The notes below the pieces were generated by a model. It was not told the DNA's origin. It did not search any database and was given only the letters and a program-made list of their open reading frames with translations. Both the position numbers and the translations under genes were made by a program. Below are positions 1 to 8,600 of a DNA stretch of 12,499 bases, one piece after another (position 1 is the first letter of the stretch; the number at the start of each line of letters is the position of its first letter). This DNA comes from Candidatus Poseidoniaceae archaeon (GTDB taxonomy: Archaea > Thermoplasmatota > Poseidoniia > Poseidoniales > Poseidoniaceae): NCBI GenBank assembly GCA_022452125.1, contig JAKURJ010000020.1:5914-18412 (forward strand), given 5' to 3'.

Positions 1-376
1 CACAAACATTGGCGCATTATCTCACATCGGTAGGAACGTTAACATAGGCTCAAGATGCAAAATCCAAGGCTCGGTTTACATTGCAGATGAATGTGTAATC
101 GGTGATGAAGTATTCATTGGGCCAAATGCAACACTCACAAACGATCGCCATCCGCCATCAGGAGGCAATTGGTCCCCGGTTGTGGTTGAAGACAAAGTGG
201 TAATAGGAGCTAACTCTACAGTAGTGGCAGGAGTTAGGCTAAACACAGGTTGTGTAATCGCAGCAGGTTCTGTCGTAACAAAGGATGTGCCAAGTGGGGA
301 AGTGTGGGCAGGGAACCCTGCAAAATTTCTAATGACCTTAGAGCAGTACGAATCAAGGAGGCAATCAAATGAGTAA
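1..376 (+). CDS. Hexapeptide-repeat sugar acetyltransferase (3' part, start outside window)
   Basis: The reading frame is open from base 2 to the TAA at 374-376 and gives about 124 C-terminal residues. It shows the [LIV]-G-x-x-x-x periodicity of a left-handed beta-helix (IG..., VNIGSRC, VYIADECVIGDEVFIGPNAT, then VVIGANSTVVAGVRLNTGCVIAAGSVVTKDV). It ends in the classic GNPAKFL closing motif of this acyltransferase superfamily. The TNDRHPP loop after GPNATL resembles the NDRYPR loop of the WlbB/WbpD type of UDP-sugar N-acetyltransferases, which use acetyl-CoA to acetylate an amino group on UDP-2,3-diamino sugar acids for surface glycans. That precise substrate is an inference. Such loops normally carry the catalytic His, and a His is present here (DRH). 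The gene overlaps the next one by 8 bases, so the two are probably co-transcribed. An O-acetyltransferase role is the main alternative. Confidence 0.88.
   Translation, partial: TNIGALSHIGRNVNIGSRCKIQGSVYIADECVIGDEVFIGPNATLTNDRHPPSGGNWSPVVVEDKVVIGANSTVVAGVRLNTGCVIAAGSVVTKDVPSGEVWAGNPAKFLMTLEQYESRRQSNE
355..361 (+). promoter_or_regulatory. Shine-Dalgarno box for the flavin-reductase-like gene
   Basis: AAGGAGG lies inside the 3' end of the acetyltransferase gene, seven bases before the ATG at 369. It is a near-perfect match to the archaeal/bacterial anti-SD and supports that start and translational coupling of the overlapping pair. Confidence 0.7.
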
Positions 377-1142
377 AAAATCTGTATGCGATTTCCTAAG
401 AAGATGCATTGAATATGCAGACGCTTCGATGAAAAGAAAGGAAGAAAGGGGCGATGATTCCAATATAATCGATGAATGGAAAGCATATCGCAACTATACT
501 CAATACGCACTCGAAGAAATTGAAAAGGGTGATTTAGACCACTGGTTTGAGCGAAAATTCTCCACAGCAGAAATGGAGGTTGAAATGGATGAACTCGACC
601 ACATCACCCGTGCAAAGTGGCTGACTGCTACTGCATCTCCGAGACCACTTGCCATGGTATCTACCAGAAATCAAGAACGAGAAAATATTGCTCCGATGAC
701 TAGTATTTCTGTTGTTTCGAATACTCCACCACTTATCGTGATGTCGCTATCACAAAACAGAGAAGGTAGGCAGAGAGACACCTACCTCAACCTCATTGAA
801 ACCAAGGAATGTGAATTACAATTCCTTGCCCCTACTAAGAAAGCCGCAGAAGAAGTCGACCTTGCGAGTAAGCCCGTAGAAGGTAGTGAATGGGAACTGC
901 TTGAAAGCGATGGACCAATTCATCCACTAGCAGTAGTGGTAATGAAGTGCAGATTAGTTGAAGATAATCCACTACCAGAGGGTGCTGTTGCTAGGCTAAT
1001 TACATTGAGAGTTGAAAGTATGATTGTCCCATCATACCTACCGCCTGAAGAAGGGCTGTCCTTGCTATGCCAACATGGAATGGACATGTTGACTCCTAGC
1101 CCAATCGACTGGTCTCATACTGCTACTCATCACAGAAGTTGA
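369..1142 (+). CDS. Flavin reductase-like FMN-binding protein with helical N-terminal extension
   Basis: This is a 257-residue protein. Residues about 78-220 match the flavin reductase-like split-barrel fold: SPRPLAMVSTRN (90-101), NIAPMTSISVVSNTPPLIVMSL (106-127) and a K/R-D-T-x-x-N-like segment RQRDTYLNLIETKECELQFL (134-153). These correspond to the strands and loop that bind the FMN phosphate and isoalloxazine. Proteins of this family reduce or carry flavin, or serve as flavoredoxin-like electron carriers, and no specific partner can be read from the sequence. Residues 1-75 are charged and helical (CDFLRRCIEYAD..., DEWKAYRNYTQYALEEIEKGDLDHWF) and are not part of the usual ~180-residue domain. 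The extension may be a fused small domain. The ATG at 369 is supported by a strong SD. The gene ends 13 bases inside the 3' end of the convergent epimerase gene, with no terminator between them. Flavin-binding family: fairly sure. Physiological role: unknown. Confidence 0.8.
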   Translation: MSKKSVCDFLRRCIEYADASMKRKEERGDDSNIIDEWKAYRNYTQYALEEIEKGDLDHWFERKFSTAEMEVEMDELDHITRAKWLTATASPRPLAMVSTRNQERENIAPMTSISVVSNTPPLIVMSLSQNREGRQRDTYLNLIETKECELQFLAPTKKAAEEVDLASKPVEGSEWELLESDGPIHPLAVVVMKCRLVEDNPLPEGAVARLITLRVESMIVPSYLPPEEGLSLLCQHGMDMLTPSPIDWSHTATHHRS

Positions 1143-2029
1143 GACAAACCGTCATCAAGGCCTGTCTTAGCAACCCAGTCGATTTCTTTGTTCATCGACA
1201 AGTCTGGCAATCTCCTCTTGCTATCTCCATGATTTGATTCACCGTGAATGATTTCAACGCCCCTGAGGTTTGCGATTTTTGTTGCCAAATCCAACATGCT
1301 AATCTCATCGTTAGTACCGAGATTGAAGGCCTTTCCAGAGAGATTACTTGCATCATTTACTTTCAACAGGCCCTCAGTAACATCATGAATCCAAGTGAGA
1401 CTTCTTGTCTGTAGTCCATCCCCGTGGACCACTATCGGATTGGATTCCATCATCATGGAAACAACTTGTCCATTGTCATCTCCACGAAGCCTAGGGCCGT
1501 ATACATTGCATGGGCGCACTATCCTCACATCCAATCCTTTCCGGGATTCGAATTGACACAATAATTCACCAATATGTTTTGATGCACCATAGGAGTGGCG
1601 CTGGTGCAAATGTGCAGGCGTGAATATGCTTGTTGAATCGTTTCGCAGTGGCATGTTTTCCTGCTCACCGAATGCTTCAGGAGATGAGTAAAAAATGAGT
1701 GTTGAGCCATACTCTTTCGCTGCCTTCAGTGACATCCTAGTGCCGTTGACATTGACATCTACTACCAAATCCGCCTCTTTGTGGAATCTGCGTGTACCGT
1801 TAATTGCGGCCAAGTGATGAATAACCTCTGGATCAAATCCCTCACACGCTTTCTCCCAATCTGAAAATAAGCGTACATCGCCTTGAACGAATCTCGCACC
1901 GCTATTGATTTGCGATTTCTCTCCCCTAGACAAATCGTCCAAGACAACTACTTCATCGCCACGCTCGACCAAAGCATCTACTAAATGCGAGCCGAGGAAA
2001 CCTGCTCCCCCTGTTACGAGAATTCGCAT
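1130..2029 (-). CDS. NAD-dependent nucleotide-sugar epimerase/dehydratase (extended SDR)
   Basis: This 299-residue protein belongs to the extended short-chain dehydrogenase/reductase family. The Rossmann motif TGGAGFLGSH (6-15) and the acidic DD at 31-32 after strand 2 indicate NAD(H) rather than NADP(H). HHLAA (71-75), the YSSPEAFGE strand with Ser115/Ser116, and YxxxK as Tyr147/Lys151 (YGASK) supply the catalytic triad. RPCNVYGPR (172-180) and the later TWIHDVTEGLL segment are the usual sugar-nucleotide-binding elements. The family includes UDP-glucose 4-epimerase, UDP-glucuronate epimerase/decarboxylase and dTDP-glucose dehydratase, and the substrate cannot be settled here. The ATG at 2029 follows the TAA of the aconitase-X gene with no spacing (TAAATG), preceded by AGGTGA, so translation is probably coupled. 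The C-terminus stops soon after the LDDGLSQLL helix, slightly shorter than many family members. Together with the acetyltransferase across the convergent junction it suggests surface-glycan synthesis. Confidence 0.88.
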   Translation of the reverse strand: MRILVTGGAGFLGSHLVDALVERGDEVVVLDDLSRGEKSQINSGARFVQGDVRLFSDWEKACEGFDPEVIHHLAAINGTRRFHKEADLVVDVNVNGTRMSLKAAKEYGSTLIFYSSPEAFGEQENMPLRNDSTSIFTPAHLHQRHSYGASKHIGELLCQFESRKGLDVRIVRPCNVYGPRLRGDDNGQVVSMMMESNPIVVHGDGLQTRSLTWIHDVTEGLLKVNDASNLSGKAFNLGTNDEISMLDLATKIANLRGVEIIHGESNHGDSKRRLPDLSMNKEIDWVAKTGLDDGLSQLL

Positions 2030-3763
2030 TTACTCACCTACGCGCTCCAGCACCTGGAGTGTCACCTTGTCACCAACTTTGCTGACTCTGATTTTGTCAC
2101 CATGGTTGACAGCTTGACAAGGGTCCTCATCGAATCCATGAGAATAAGGCATGTCAAGGAGACTGCACGCAGGTAAGGTAAGGGAACATACATCACGATT
2201 GACAATAGCTCTAGGACCCTTGCCAGTGTAGATTAGACCCATCAGTACGTAAGGTGCAACCGTCGAGCCTGCACCCTTTGGATAAATCAGAATCTTGTCT
2301 TCGATAGCCTGACCGTCAAGGGGGTGGCCAACTTCCTCAATCACACCACTGTCTCTGTTGACATAACCAAGGTATGTGATTGGCACATCTGTAACCATCG
2401 CTATTCCTTCAACTTCCCAATCGCCTTGAGAATTAAGACCACCACCAATGAGTGAACACTCTCCAGATTGATGTGTCTTTGCAGAAGCATGCTGAGGCTG
2501 AGCCTTGGGCTGCAGTTGAGTGACTTCACCCTCGCTCAAACTTGGATTGAAGGCGTGACCTACGCAATCCTGAATCGTTCCAACAGAGGTTGGCATCTTG
2601 TTCAGACCACTTGTAAGATAGTGCTCTGCCTTGAGTGAGTTTGTCATCAAATGGTTGTAGTGGTTGCGATTATAGGGAGTAACTTCAGGACACGTATCTT
2701 GTAAAATTACGGCTCCTGCTTCTTCGAGAATACCAATTGAACCGTCTACCTCTGCGAGTTCGTAATTGTGCCTCGAGGTGAAAACCCACAATCGCTCATC
2801 GGGGATTAATTGCCCCATCTCACTGTATGAGCGTACTGCAGCGGCTGTTATTCGAATCTCTTCGAGGCTGGCTTGGGGGCAACCGATTACAATGAGGTCA
2901 ACTTGTCCTTTAGGCGCGAGTTCATCGTATCGTGCGAACAAATCCTGCTCTGTGAATACGAGTGATTGTTCAGCACCTGTCAAAGGAGGGTATTCGGTGT
3001 GACCTTCCGCCCAAAGCATTGCACAACCATAATTCGCAGCTGCAGCAGTCAATGCTTTCTTCGATGCGAAACTGATGTAGGAAGGAAGTCCTCGAATCAA
3101 CGGCATAGGTCCGAATGGAACATTCCATCCTGGCCTTACCTGCTTACCGATCCAATCTCCCAAGATTGACCAATCTGCCAATGAGGACAATTCGCATTCA
3201 ACATCTACAACGATGTTTGGAACTCGATTTTCTTCCAAGTGCAGACCCCATTTAGGAGCATATCCCGTCAAAGCAGTAGCCAGTGCTGACAACCCTGATT
3301 CGCGATTAGTAACCAAATCTGTCCATGAATTTGAGAACGCTACAGCATTGGACTCAGCCCAAGAAGCAATCCCTGATTCTCCTTCAATTCCCCTATCATA
3401 GGGAGTACAAGACAGAGTTGATTCAATTCCTAATTTCTCGTAAGCTGTGATGATTTCGAATTGTTGTTCTAGGAAATCTGGATATTCAATATCCATCTCT
3501 TCCATCTTCCTCTTGTCACAACCTGCTGAATTCAAAGTGGTGGGAATTGCCACTGAACCCTCTCCTGCCAAATCGGCGAGAAATCTTCGCAATCCGTGAC
3601 CTCCAGTGATCACTGAAACCCCTGAAACGTGACTATGGTCTACCTCGATGAAGCCTTGAGCCCCAGCAGTTTTGGCTAAATCTATCACCAATCTAGCGGC
3701 TTTCTGTCTAGTGAGACCTTCTGCGCCCGAAAACATCGATGCGAGCCTTTCGGGTAACTCCAT
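2030..3763 (-). CDS. Aconitase X, fused large + small domains (candidate phosphomevalonate dehydratase)
   Basis: The protein has 577 residues from the ATG at 3763, or 584 from an in-frame GTG at 3784 (numbering below is from the GTG). Residues about 8-420 are the aconitase X large/catalytic part (formerly DUF521): HVSGVS (52-57), PTTLNSAGCD (81-90), STLSCTPYDRG (122-132), SWAESNAVAFSNS, TNRESGLSAL, YGCAMLWAEGH, GCPQASLEEI (301-310), LWVFTSR, DTCPEVTPY and TNSLKAEHYL. Cys126, Cys302 and Cys365 are the likely iron-sulfur ligands by family pattern. Residues 443-584 are the swivelling small part (formerly DUF126): GHPLDG, PKGAGSTVAPYVL, then AIVNRDVCSLTL. A Gln/Pro/Ala linker at about 423-440 joins them. 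In archaea this family catalyses dehydration of mevalonate 5-phosphate to trans-anhydromevalonate 5-phosphate in isoprenoid synthesis. Bacterial relatives dehydrate cis-3-hydroxy-L-proline. The ATG start is preferred because family members begin near it, but GTG directly abuts an upstream TGA. Confidence 0.85.
   Translation of the reverse strand: MELPERLASMFSGAEGLTRQKAARLVIDLAKTAGAQGFIEVDHSHVSGVSVITGGHGLRRFLADLAGEGSVAIPTTLNSAGCDKRKMEEMDIEYPDFLEQQFEIITAYEKLGIESTLSCTPYDRGIEGESGIASWAESNAVAFSNSWTDLVTNRESGLSALATALTGYAPKWGLHLEENRVPNIVVDVECELSSLADWSILGDWIGKQVRPGWNVPFGPMPLIRGLPSYISFASKKALTAAAANYGCAMLWAEGHTEYPPLTGAEQSLVFTEQDLFARYDELAPKGQVDLIVIGCPQASLEEIRITAAAVRSYSEMGQLIPDERLWVFTSRHNYELAEVDGSIGILEEAGAVILQDTCPEVTPYNRNHYNHLMTNSLKAEHYLTSGLNKMPTSVGTIQDCVGHAFNPSLSEGEVTQLQPKAQPQHASAKTHQSGECSLIGGGLNSQGDWEVEGIAMVTDVPITYLGYVNRDSGVIEEVGHPLDGQAIEDKILIYPKGAGSTVAPYVLMGLIYTGKGPRAIVNRDVCSLTLPACSLLDMPYSHGFDEDPCQAVNHGDKIRVSKVGDKVTLQVLERVGE
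2034..2039 (-). promoter_or_regulatory. Shine-Dalgarno box for the epimerase gene
   Basis: On the minus strand AGGTGA, matching the GGAGGTGAT consensus core, sits four bases before the ATG at 2029. It lies inside the last codons of the aconitase-X gene and supports the abutting TAAATG start. Confidence 0.55.
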
Positions 3764-3784
3764 GAATAGACGCTGGAGAAACAC

Positions 3785-3907
3785 TCACATGAACACTTTG
3801 TAGGGAATAGGCTCTAATCCAAGGAAGTCTGTGACACGCCTATGAAGGGTGAAAAGGGCAAGCGGAAACAAAAAATAATGATTAGCGAGGAATGGATAAT
3901 CATTCAT
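3785..3907 (-). CDS. Possible 40-residue mini-gene in the nadE-aconitase X gap
   Basis: The gap between nadE and the aconitase-X gene is fully spanned by a short open frame. Its ATG overlaps the nadE stop as ATGA (3904-3907), and its TGA directly precedes the in-frame GTG of the aconitase-X frame. The predicted peptide begins MNDYPFLANHYFLFPLALF and ends in PIPYKVFM. It has a hydrophobic aromatic stretch at residues 4-20 followed by HRR, so it could be a tiny membrane peptide. The ATGA overlap is typical of coupled genes. Against it, no SD precedes the ATG, the codons include a T-rich tract that could equally be a terminator, and I recognise no family. It may be only leader or spacer sequence. 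Confidence 0.3.
   Translation of the reverse strand: MNDYPFLANHYFLFPLALFTLHRRVTDFLGLEPIPYKVFM
3866..3880 (-). terminator. Possible oligo-T terminator after nadE
   Basis: On the minus strand, 24 bases after the nadE stop, there is CATTATTTTTTGTTT with a run of six T. Archaeal polymerase can terminate at T-rich tracts without a hairpin, so nadE transcription may end here and the aconitase-X/epimerase pair may have its own promoter. No convincing TATA box was seen downstream, and the tract could instead be coding sequence of the mini-gene. Confidence 0.25.
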
Positions 3908-5589
3908 TGACGCCAATCGTAACGAGCAGCTAGAGGTTGACGCCAGCCCTGTCCGAATGCTCGCTTGGAAACTCGTGGTGCTGGCGGCATTTGCCAACGC
4001 TTGTGTTCGTTCTTCGCAAGTCGAATCAGAACTTCCTTCACGGTCTTACTGTCATAACCTTCGGCTGCTATTTCAGTCGCATCAAGTCCATCTTCAATGT
4101 GTAAGCGTAGAATCTCATCAAGAATAGGGTAAGGTGGCAAGCTATCTTCGTCCTTCTGGTCAGGTGCCAATTCCGCGCTAGGAGGTTTAGTCAGGGTTGA
4201 TTCGGTTACCGCTTCAATTCCCATCCTCTCGTTGAATTGCTTAGCTAATGCATAGACTTCCATCTTGTATAAGTCGCCCAACGGAGCATATCCTCCCGCC
4301 ATATCTCCGTATAGTGTACAATATCCTTGACCCAATTCTGATTTATTTCCTGTAGCAATCGCCATTGCCCCGTGAGCATTTGCGTGTGCCATTACAATCA
4401 ATCCACGAAGTCTTGCTTGCAAATTTTCACCTGCAACTGGATGTCCGCCTTCTAAGATATCCTCGAGCGCCAAATCAGAAGCTGCATGTAAATCTGTAAT
4501 TGGTTGAATGATGAAGTTGAGACCTAATGCCTCTGCAGTTGCCTTTGCATCATCGATGCTGTGCTGGCTTGAATGCTTGGAAGGCATAGAAATTCCTGTC
4601 ACATTTTGAGCACCTACTGCCGCACTCGCCACACATGCTGCTAGAGCAGAATCGATTCCTCCTGACAGACCTAACACTATTTTCGAAATTCCACTCTTTC
4701 TGCAATAATCTGCTAAGCCGATCACGATCGCATCGAGCAAATCGTTCTCGTCTTCTTCCAACTCTTCACCTGGCTTGAGAATAGTAACTTCGCCATCACC
4801 AATCCATGTGCATCCCTTAGGGTCCGACAAGTCCGTTAGCAAAACACCTCGAGTCCATGCAGGTGCAACAACTGCTGTGCCATCTGGCCAAGCAATGATT
4901 GAGCGACCATCGAACAACAAATCGTCATTACCGCCTACCTGATTTGCTAGTAAGAAGGGATGGTTGAGCGATGATGCTGCGCTGCGTGCAACTGCAATTC
5001 TAATTCCAGATTTGTTTGCGTGATAAGGTGATGCGGAAAGGTTCACTGTTGCATCTAAAACAACACCTTGGCGGCCCCATTCAACAATTTGAGCGATAGG
5101 GTCGCTATCGTAATCATTCGGTGTTGCTCCACAATGCTGCCAAGCATCCTCACAAATTGTAACTCCAATGTCAAGGCCCGCAATAGTTCTAGCAATACCT
5201 GGCCTTTCATCAGCCTCGAAATATCTTGCTTCATCGAATACATCGTAAGTTGGTAGCAATTGTTTGCGGGTGACTTCTCTTACCGAATCGCCCGCTCTAA
5301 CCACTCCATTTCCTGGCAGTGAGCGGTCGTTAACCGGAGGAACTGGGGTTCCAACCAATACCGGAATCTCTGTTTCTAGTGAACTTGCAACTTGATGGCA
5401 CTCGGTTACGAAATCAGATTGAATCAACAAATCACGCGGTGGATAACCGCTTATCGCTAGTTCTGTAGTAACTGCGAAACTAGCCCCTTCTTCGGCTGCA
5501 ATCGAAGCCAGACCACAAATCATCATTGCATTACCAGCAATATCCCCCACGACAGGATTTGCTTGCAATAAGGCGATTTTTGAAGTCAT
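3904..5589 (-). CDS. nadE: Glutamine-dependent NAD+ synthetase
   Basis: The protein has 561 residues from the ATG at 5589. It makes NAD+ from nicotinic acid adenine dinucleotide, ATP and glutamine in the cytoplasm, the last step of NAD synthesis. The N-terminal half is a nitrilase-type glutaminase with the Glu-Lys-Cys triad: Glu43 in TTELAISGYPPRD, Lys109 in RKQLLPTYDVFDE, and Cys146 in VTICEDAW. The C-terminal half is the ATP-pyrophosphatase synthetase with the P-loop SGGIDSALAA (about 309-318), ISMPSKHSS, the ATGNKSELGQGYCTLYGDMAGGY region (split here only for reading) and the TKPPSAELAP loop. Length and domain order are those of the two-domain bacterial-type enzyme. An in-frame GTG at 5607 is possible, but the ATG has an SD at the right distance and places KIALLQANPVVGD at the usual N-terminus. 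It follows the surface-protein gene by 25 bases on the same strand. Confidence 0.95.
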   Translation of the reverse strand: MTSKIALLQANPVVGDIAGNAMMICGLASIAAEEGASFAVTTELAISGYPPRDLLIQSDFVTECHQVASSLETEIPVLVGTPVPPVNDRSLPGNGVVRAGDSVREVTRKQLLPTYDVFDEARYFEADERPGIARTIAGLDIGVTICEDAWQHCGATPNDYDSDPIAQIVEWGRQGVVLDATVNLSASPYHANKSGIRIAVARSAASSLNHPFLLANQVGGNDDLLFDGRSIIAWPDGTAVVAPAWTRGVLLTDLSDPKGCTWIGDGEVTILKPGEELEEDENDLLDAIVIGLADYCRKSGISKIVLGLSGGIDSALAACVASAAVGAQNVTGISMPSKHSSQHSIDDAKATAEALGLNFIIQPITDLHAASDLALEDILEGGHPVAGENLQARLRGLIVMAHANAHGAMAIATGNKSELGQGYCTLYGDMAGGYAPLGDLYKMEVYALAKQFNERMGIEAVTESTLTKPPSAELAPDQKDEDSLPPYPILDEILRLHIEDGLDATEIAAEGYDSKTVKEVLIRLAKNEHKRWQMPPAPRVSKRAFGQGWRQPLAARYDWRQ

Positions 5590-5594
5590 ATTAT

Positions 5595-5600
5595 CCCTCT
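5595..5600 (-). promoter_or_regulatory. Shine-Dalgarno box for nadE
   Basis: AGAGGG on the minus strand lies five bases before the ATG at 5589. It decides for this start over the GTG at 5607, which would place the box inside the coding sequence. Confidence 0.55.
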
Positions 5601-5614
5601 TTGACACAACAGAC

Positions 5615-8600
5615 TCAATCTTCGTCGAACTCTTCGTCGAATTCCCATTCTAATTCAGATTCTCCTTGCTTTGCGGTAGCGACACGCATCCAAGACAGTA
5701 CGAACAATAACCCAATGCAGGTCATTGTCATGGTCGTACCTAGTATCCATGGATTTGTTGCGCCGATTGCGTCCTCAAGGAATCCTCTTTCCTTAGTTGG
5801 TTTGACGTCGATAAACTCTGATTTATCAGTTGTCTCACTTAGTGTAACTTCTATTCTTTGCATTCCCGGAGCATCTGGGCGCCAGTCTACTACTAATGTT
5901 GAGACAGACTCTGCTTCTACAAATATTGACGACTTACTCAATTGAGTGCGTGCTCCAGACAAATCTACAACTTCTACAAGCACTTCAGCATCGCCTCCAA
6001 GCATACCGTCATTGCGTACGTGAACTTGGACAATTGTCGGTTCATCGACTTCTAAGTTCGATTTCGACAACTCTATGCCGCTCTGCTCCAAGGAGAAATC
6101 TGGGGTATAGTGGATTAAATTCCAAACACCAGCAGGGAAAGCTTCGCTATTGCCGTCTCTCTCAAACTGATTTCCTGCGATATCCCTGCCTTCGAATCTC
6201 ATTTTCAATACAGCTTGCTCCTGCAAAAATTCCGTATCCATTCCTGAAAGATCAATCATACCTGTGAACGATAGACGCAAACCTGTGGTCTCACTTCCTT
6301 CCAAGGTCAATGGTGTTGAGCCAGAGATTATCGCATCGTTCTGGCCTTTGCTTGTAACCCACCAAAACAACTCAACAGAATCCGCATCAATTCCATAATT
6401 TTCTGAAATAATTACTCTAACAAAGTGCTCTCCTATCTCAAGAGTTGATGACTCCCTAGGAGATGAGAACTCGACAACTTGTGGACCGACTGCGTCTACT
6501 AAAATCCACATCACTGCCTCGGTAGGGCTGGTCATGTCAATGCCCTGCTCAGGCATGCAATCAACACTCCAAGTCATAGCGTGCTGCCCGGATGAAACCG
6601 GTGCATTGAGGGATGCTGTAAACAATCCATCAATTGCCACTGTAGGTGATTTAACACCGTTTAAGCGCACTTCAATATCGCAATCGAATTGCGGCTTTTC
6701 CATGCTTTGTGCGAATACAACGCTGCCAGATAATTCGAGTGTTGAACCTGGGGCAACGCGTGCACCATCGTCATTCAATGCGCCACTTTCAACCCATAGA
6801 GAGAGGTCGTCTGTCACCATCATTTCAGCAGAGAATCGCCACCTATTTTGCGGGAATGTCGCAATATCCTGGTTTCCTGCTCTATCATGAATAATTACTG
6901 CGGGCTCCCTCCTAGTTTCTCCCAAATCAGGCATAGTCCATTGAGGTACTATTTCGAGATAGAGAACCAAATCTTTGTCATATGGGCCCGGAGCGATTCC
7001 ATCTAGGTCGTTGACCTTACACGATGCAACAATAATGTGAGCAGTCTCACTGTGACATTGCCTTGTATCTGAATTCCATTTAACAGTCAATTTGTCACTA
7101 GGAATGTTATCAGCAAGGGATATTTCGATTACATCAATGTCTGAGATTCCATTCAATTCGGTGAATGAAACATTTAGCCCATATGTTTGTCCTGGATGAA
7201 GCCAAGCTCGTCTGTCGTCGACCCATTCAAATCCATCTGAATCGATAACAGGAGTCCCATCATTCATGATTTGATACATGAATAGATGATTATCTGCGGA
7301 CTCAGATCCTCCACCTAGAAGGGTGTGTCCGGATGGGTCGACTCCGTTTACATAACCAGCAACTTTCTCTCCTGGGAAGGCTGCTGTATCGTCAATAATC
7401 GCCTGATATAGGCCGTAATTTTGGTCTAAATCGGCAGGATTAGACATTGTTCTAGCCATGAATTCACCTTCGCTAGGCCAGCCATCGCCGTCGTAATCAT
7501 TTGCCCATTCAGTCCAAAGCATCAGAGTGACGTCTTCTGGCAACACAGGCTGGTCTGAGATATTGATCAGCAATTGTTGACTTGCAGAGGATTGCAGGTG
7601 GTCGAAATGCCGAATGTTTGAGTGAGTTACGACAGGTGCAAGCGGATCGATTTCGAAGGTTCTGTTGAGAACGATTGTATCTCCAACTCCTCCTCCCGCT
7701 AAAGGAGTGACACTGAGTTCGTAGGTTATGTTTCCACTAGTGAATGGCGTTCTTGTATCAACTACCCATTCGGCACCTTCGTATCCGGTAGTGTTAGCCA
7801 GAAGTTCTCCGTTCCGGGTTAGTGTAAGTTCATATTCTCCCGGGAATGGTTTCTCGTCTGCATCACTATTTTCGAATCCAACGTCGACTTTGATTGTCAG
7901 ATTATCTTCTGCCATCAAGTAGTTCAAACTAGGAGAAACCATGCCTCTGTCTGTGTAAATATTCATGGATTCGAGAATCATATCATTGTCTATCGCCCCA
8001 TTATTCCAATAATGTACAGCAGGCATAGACACTACGCCGTTAGCCAGTTGTATTCTCGATTCAAATCGTAAATTGCTTTGGTCATCGAATGATTGCGCAG
8101 TTCTGAATCCTGTCATCAAGTCATGAATGCCTCCGGATTCGCTATGTGCGATAGCAGCATCTGAGAAGATGAACATATCGTGGTCACCTGTTGCAATCAT
8201 ACTGCCGCCTAGTATTGGCAAAAACCACATTGCAGATTTATCATCTGAATACATATTCACTATCAATCGATGTGGTGAGGAATCATGTGCCTGAGCTCTG
8301 GTGTTAAACTCACGCCAATGCTGAGAAGGTGTGAGAGTCTGTGAATGATTATTCCAAGTTAGGGCACCCATCGTTATGTCTCCCGACGAGGTAGAAGACA
8401 GCAATGATACCTTGAGTGAACAAGCAGAATCTGCATAGAATGTCAGAGGTAAATTAGCCGCTTTATTCGGCACAAGACGTGCCCGGTTCATTGCAAGAAC
8501 TAGTTCATCGATTGCAGTTGCAGAAACTGTATCTTGGGCATCATAACCGATACTTAGACCACCAAGTCGATGTCTCCCTGCATCGGAAATCAGTTCTATT

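Noticed and set aside
76..510. 144-codon minus-strand frame opposite the acetyltransferase
   Set aside because: It is antisense to the clear hexapeptide-repeat gene, has low-complexity Thr/Pro content in the overlap and no family resemblance.
3785..3997. Longer 70-codon version of the mini-gene in the nadE 3' end
   Set aside because: Its first 30 codons lie inside the conserved nadE C-terminus in another frame and look like a shadow. Only the 40-codon form beginning at the ATGA overlap is worth considering.
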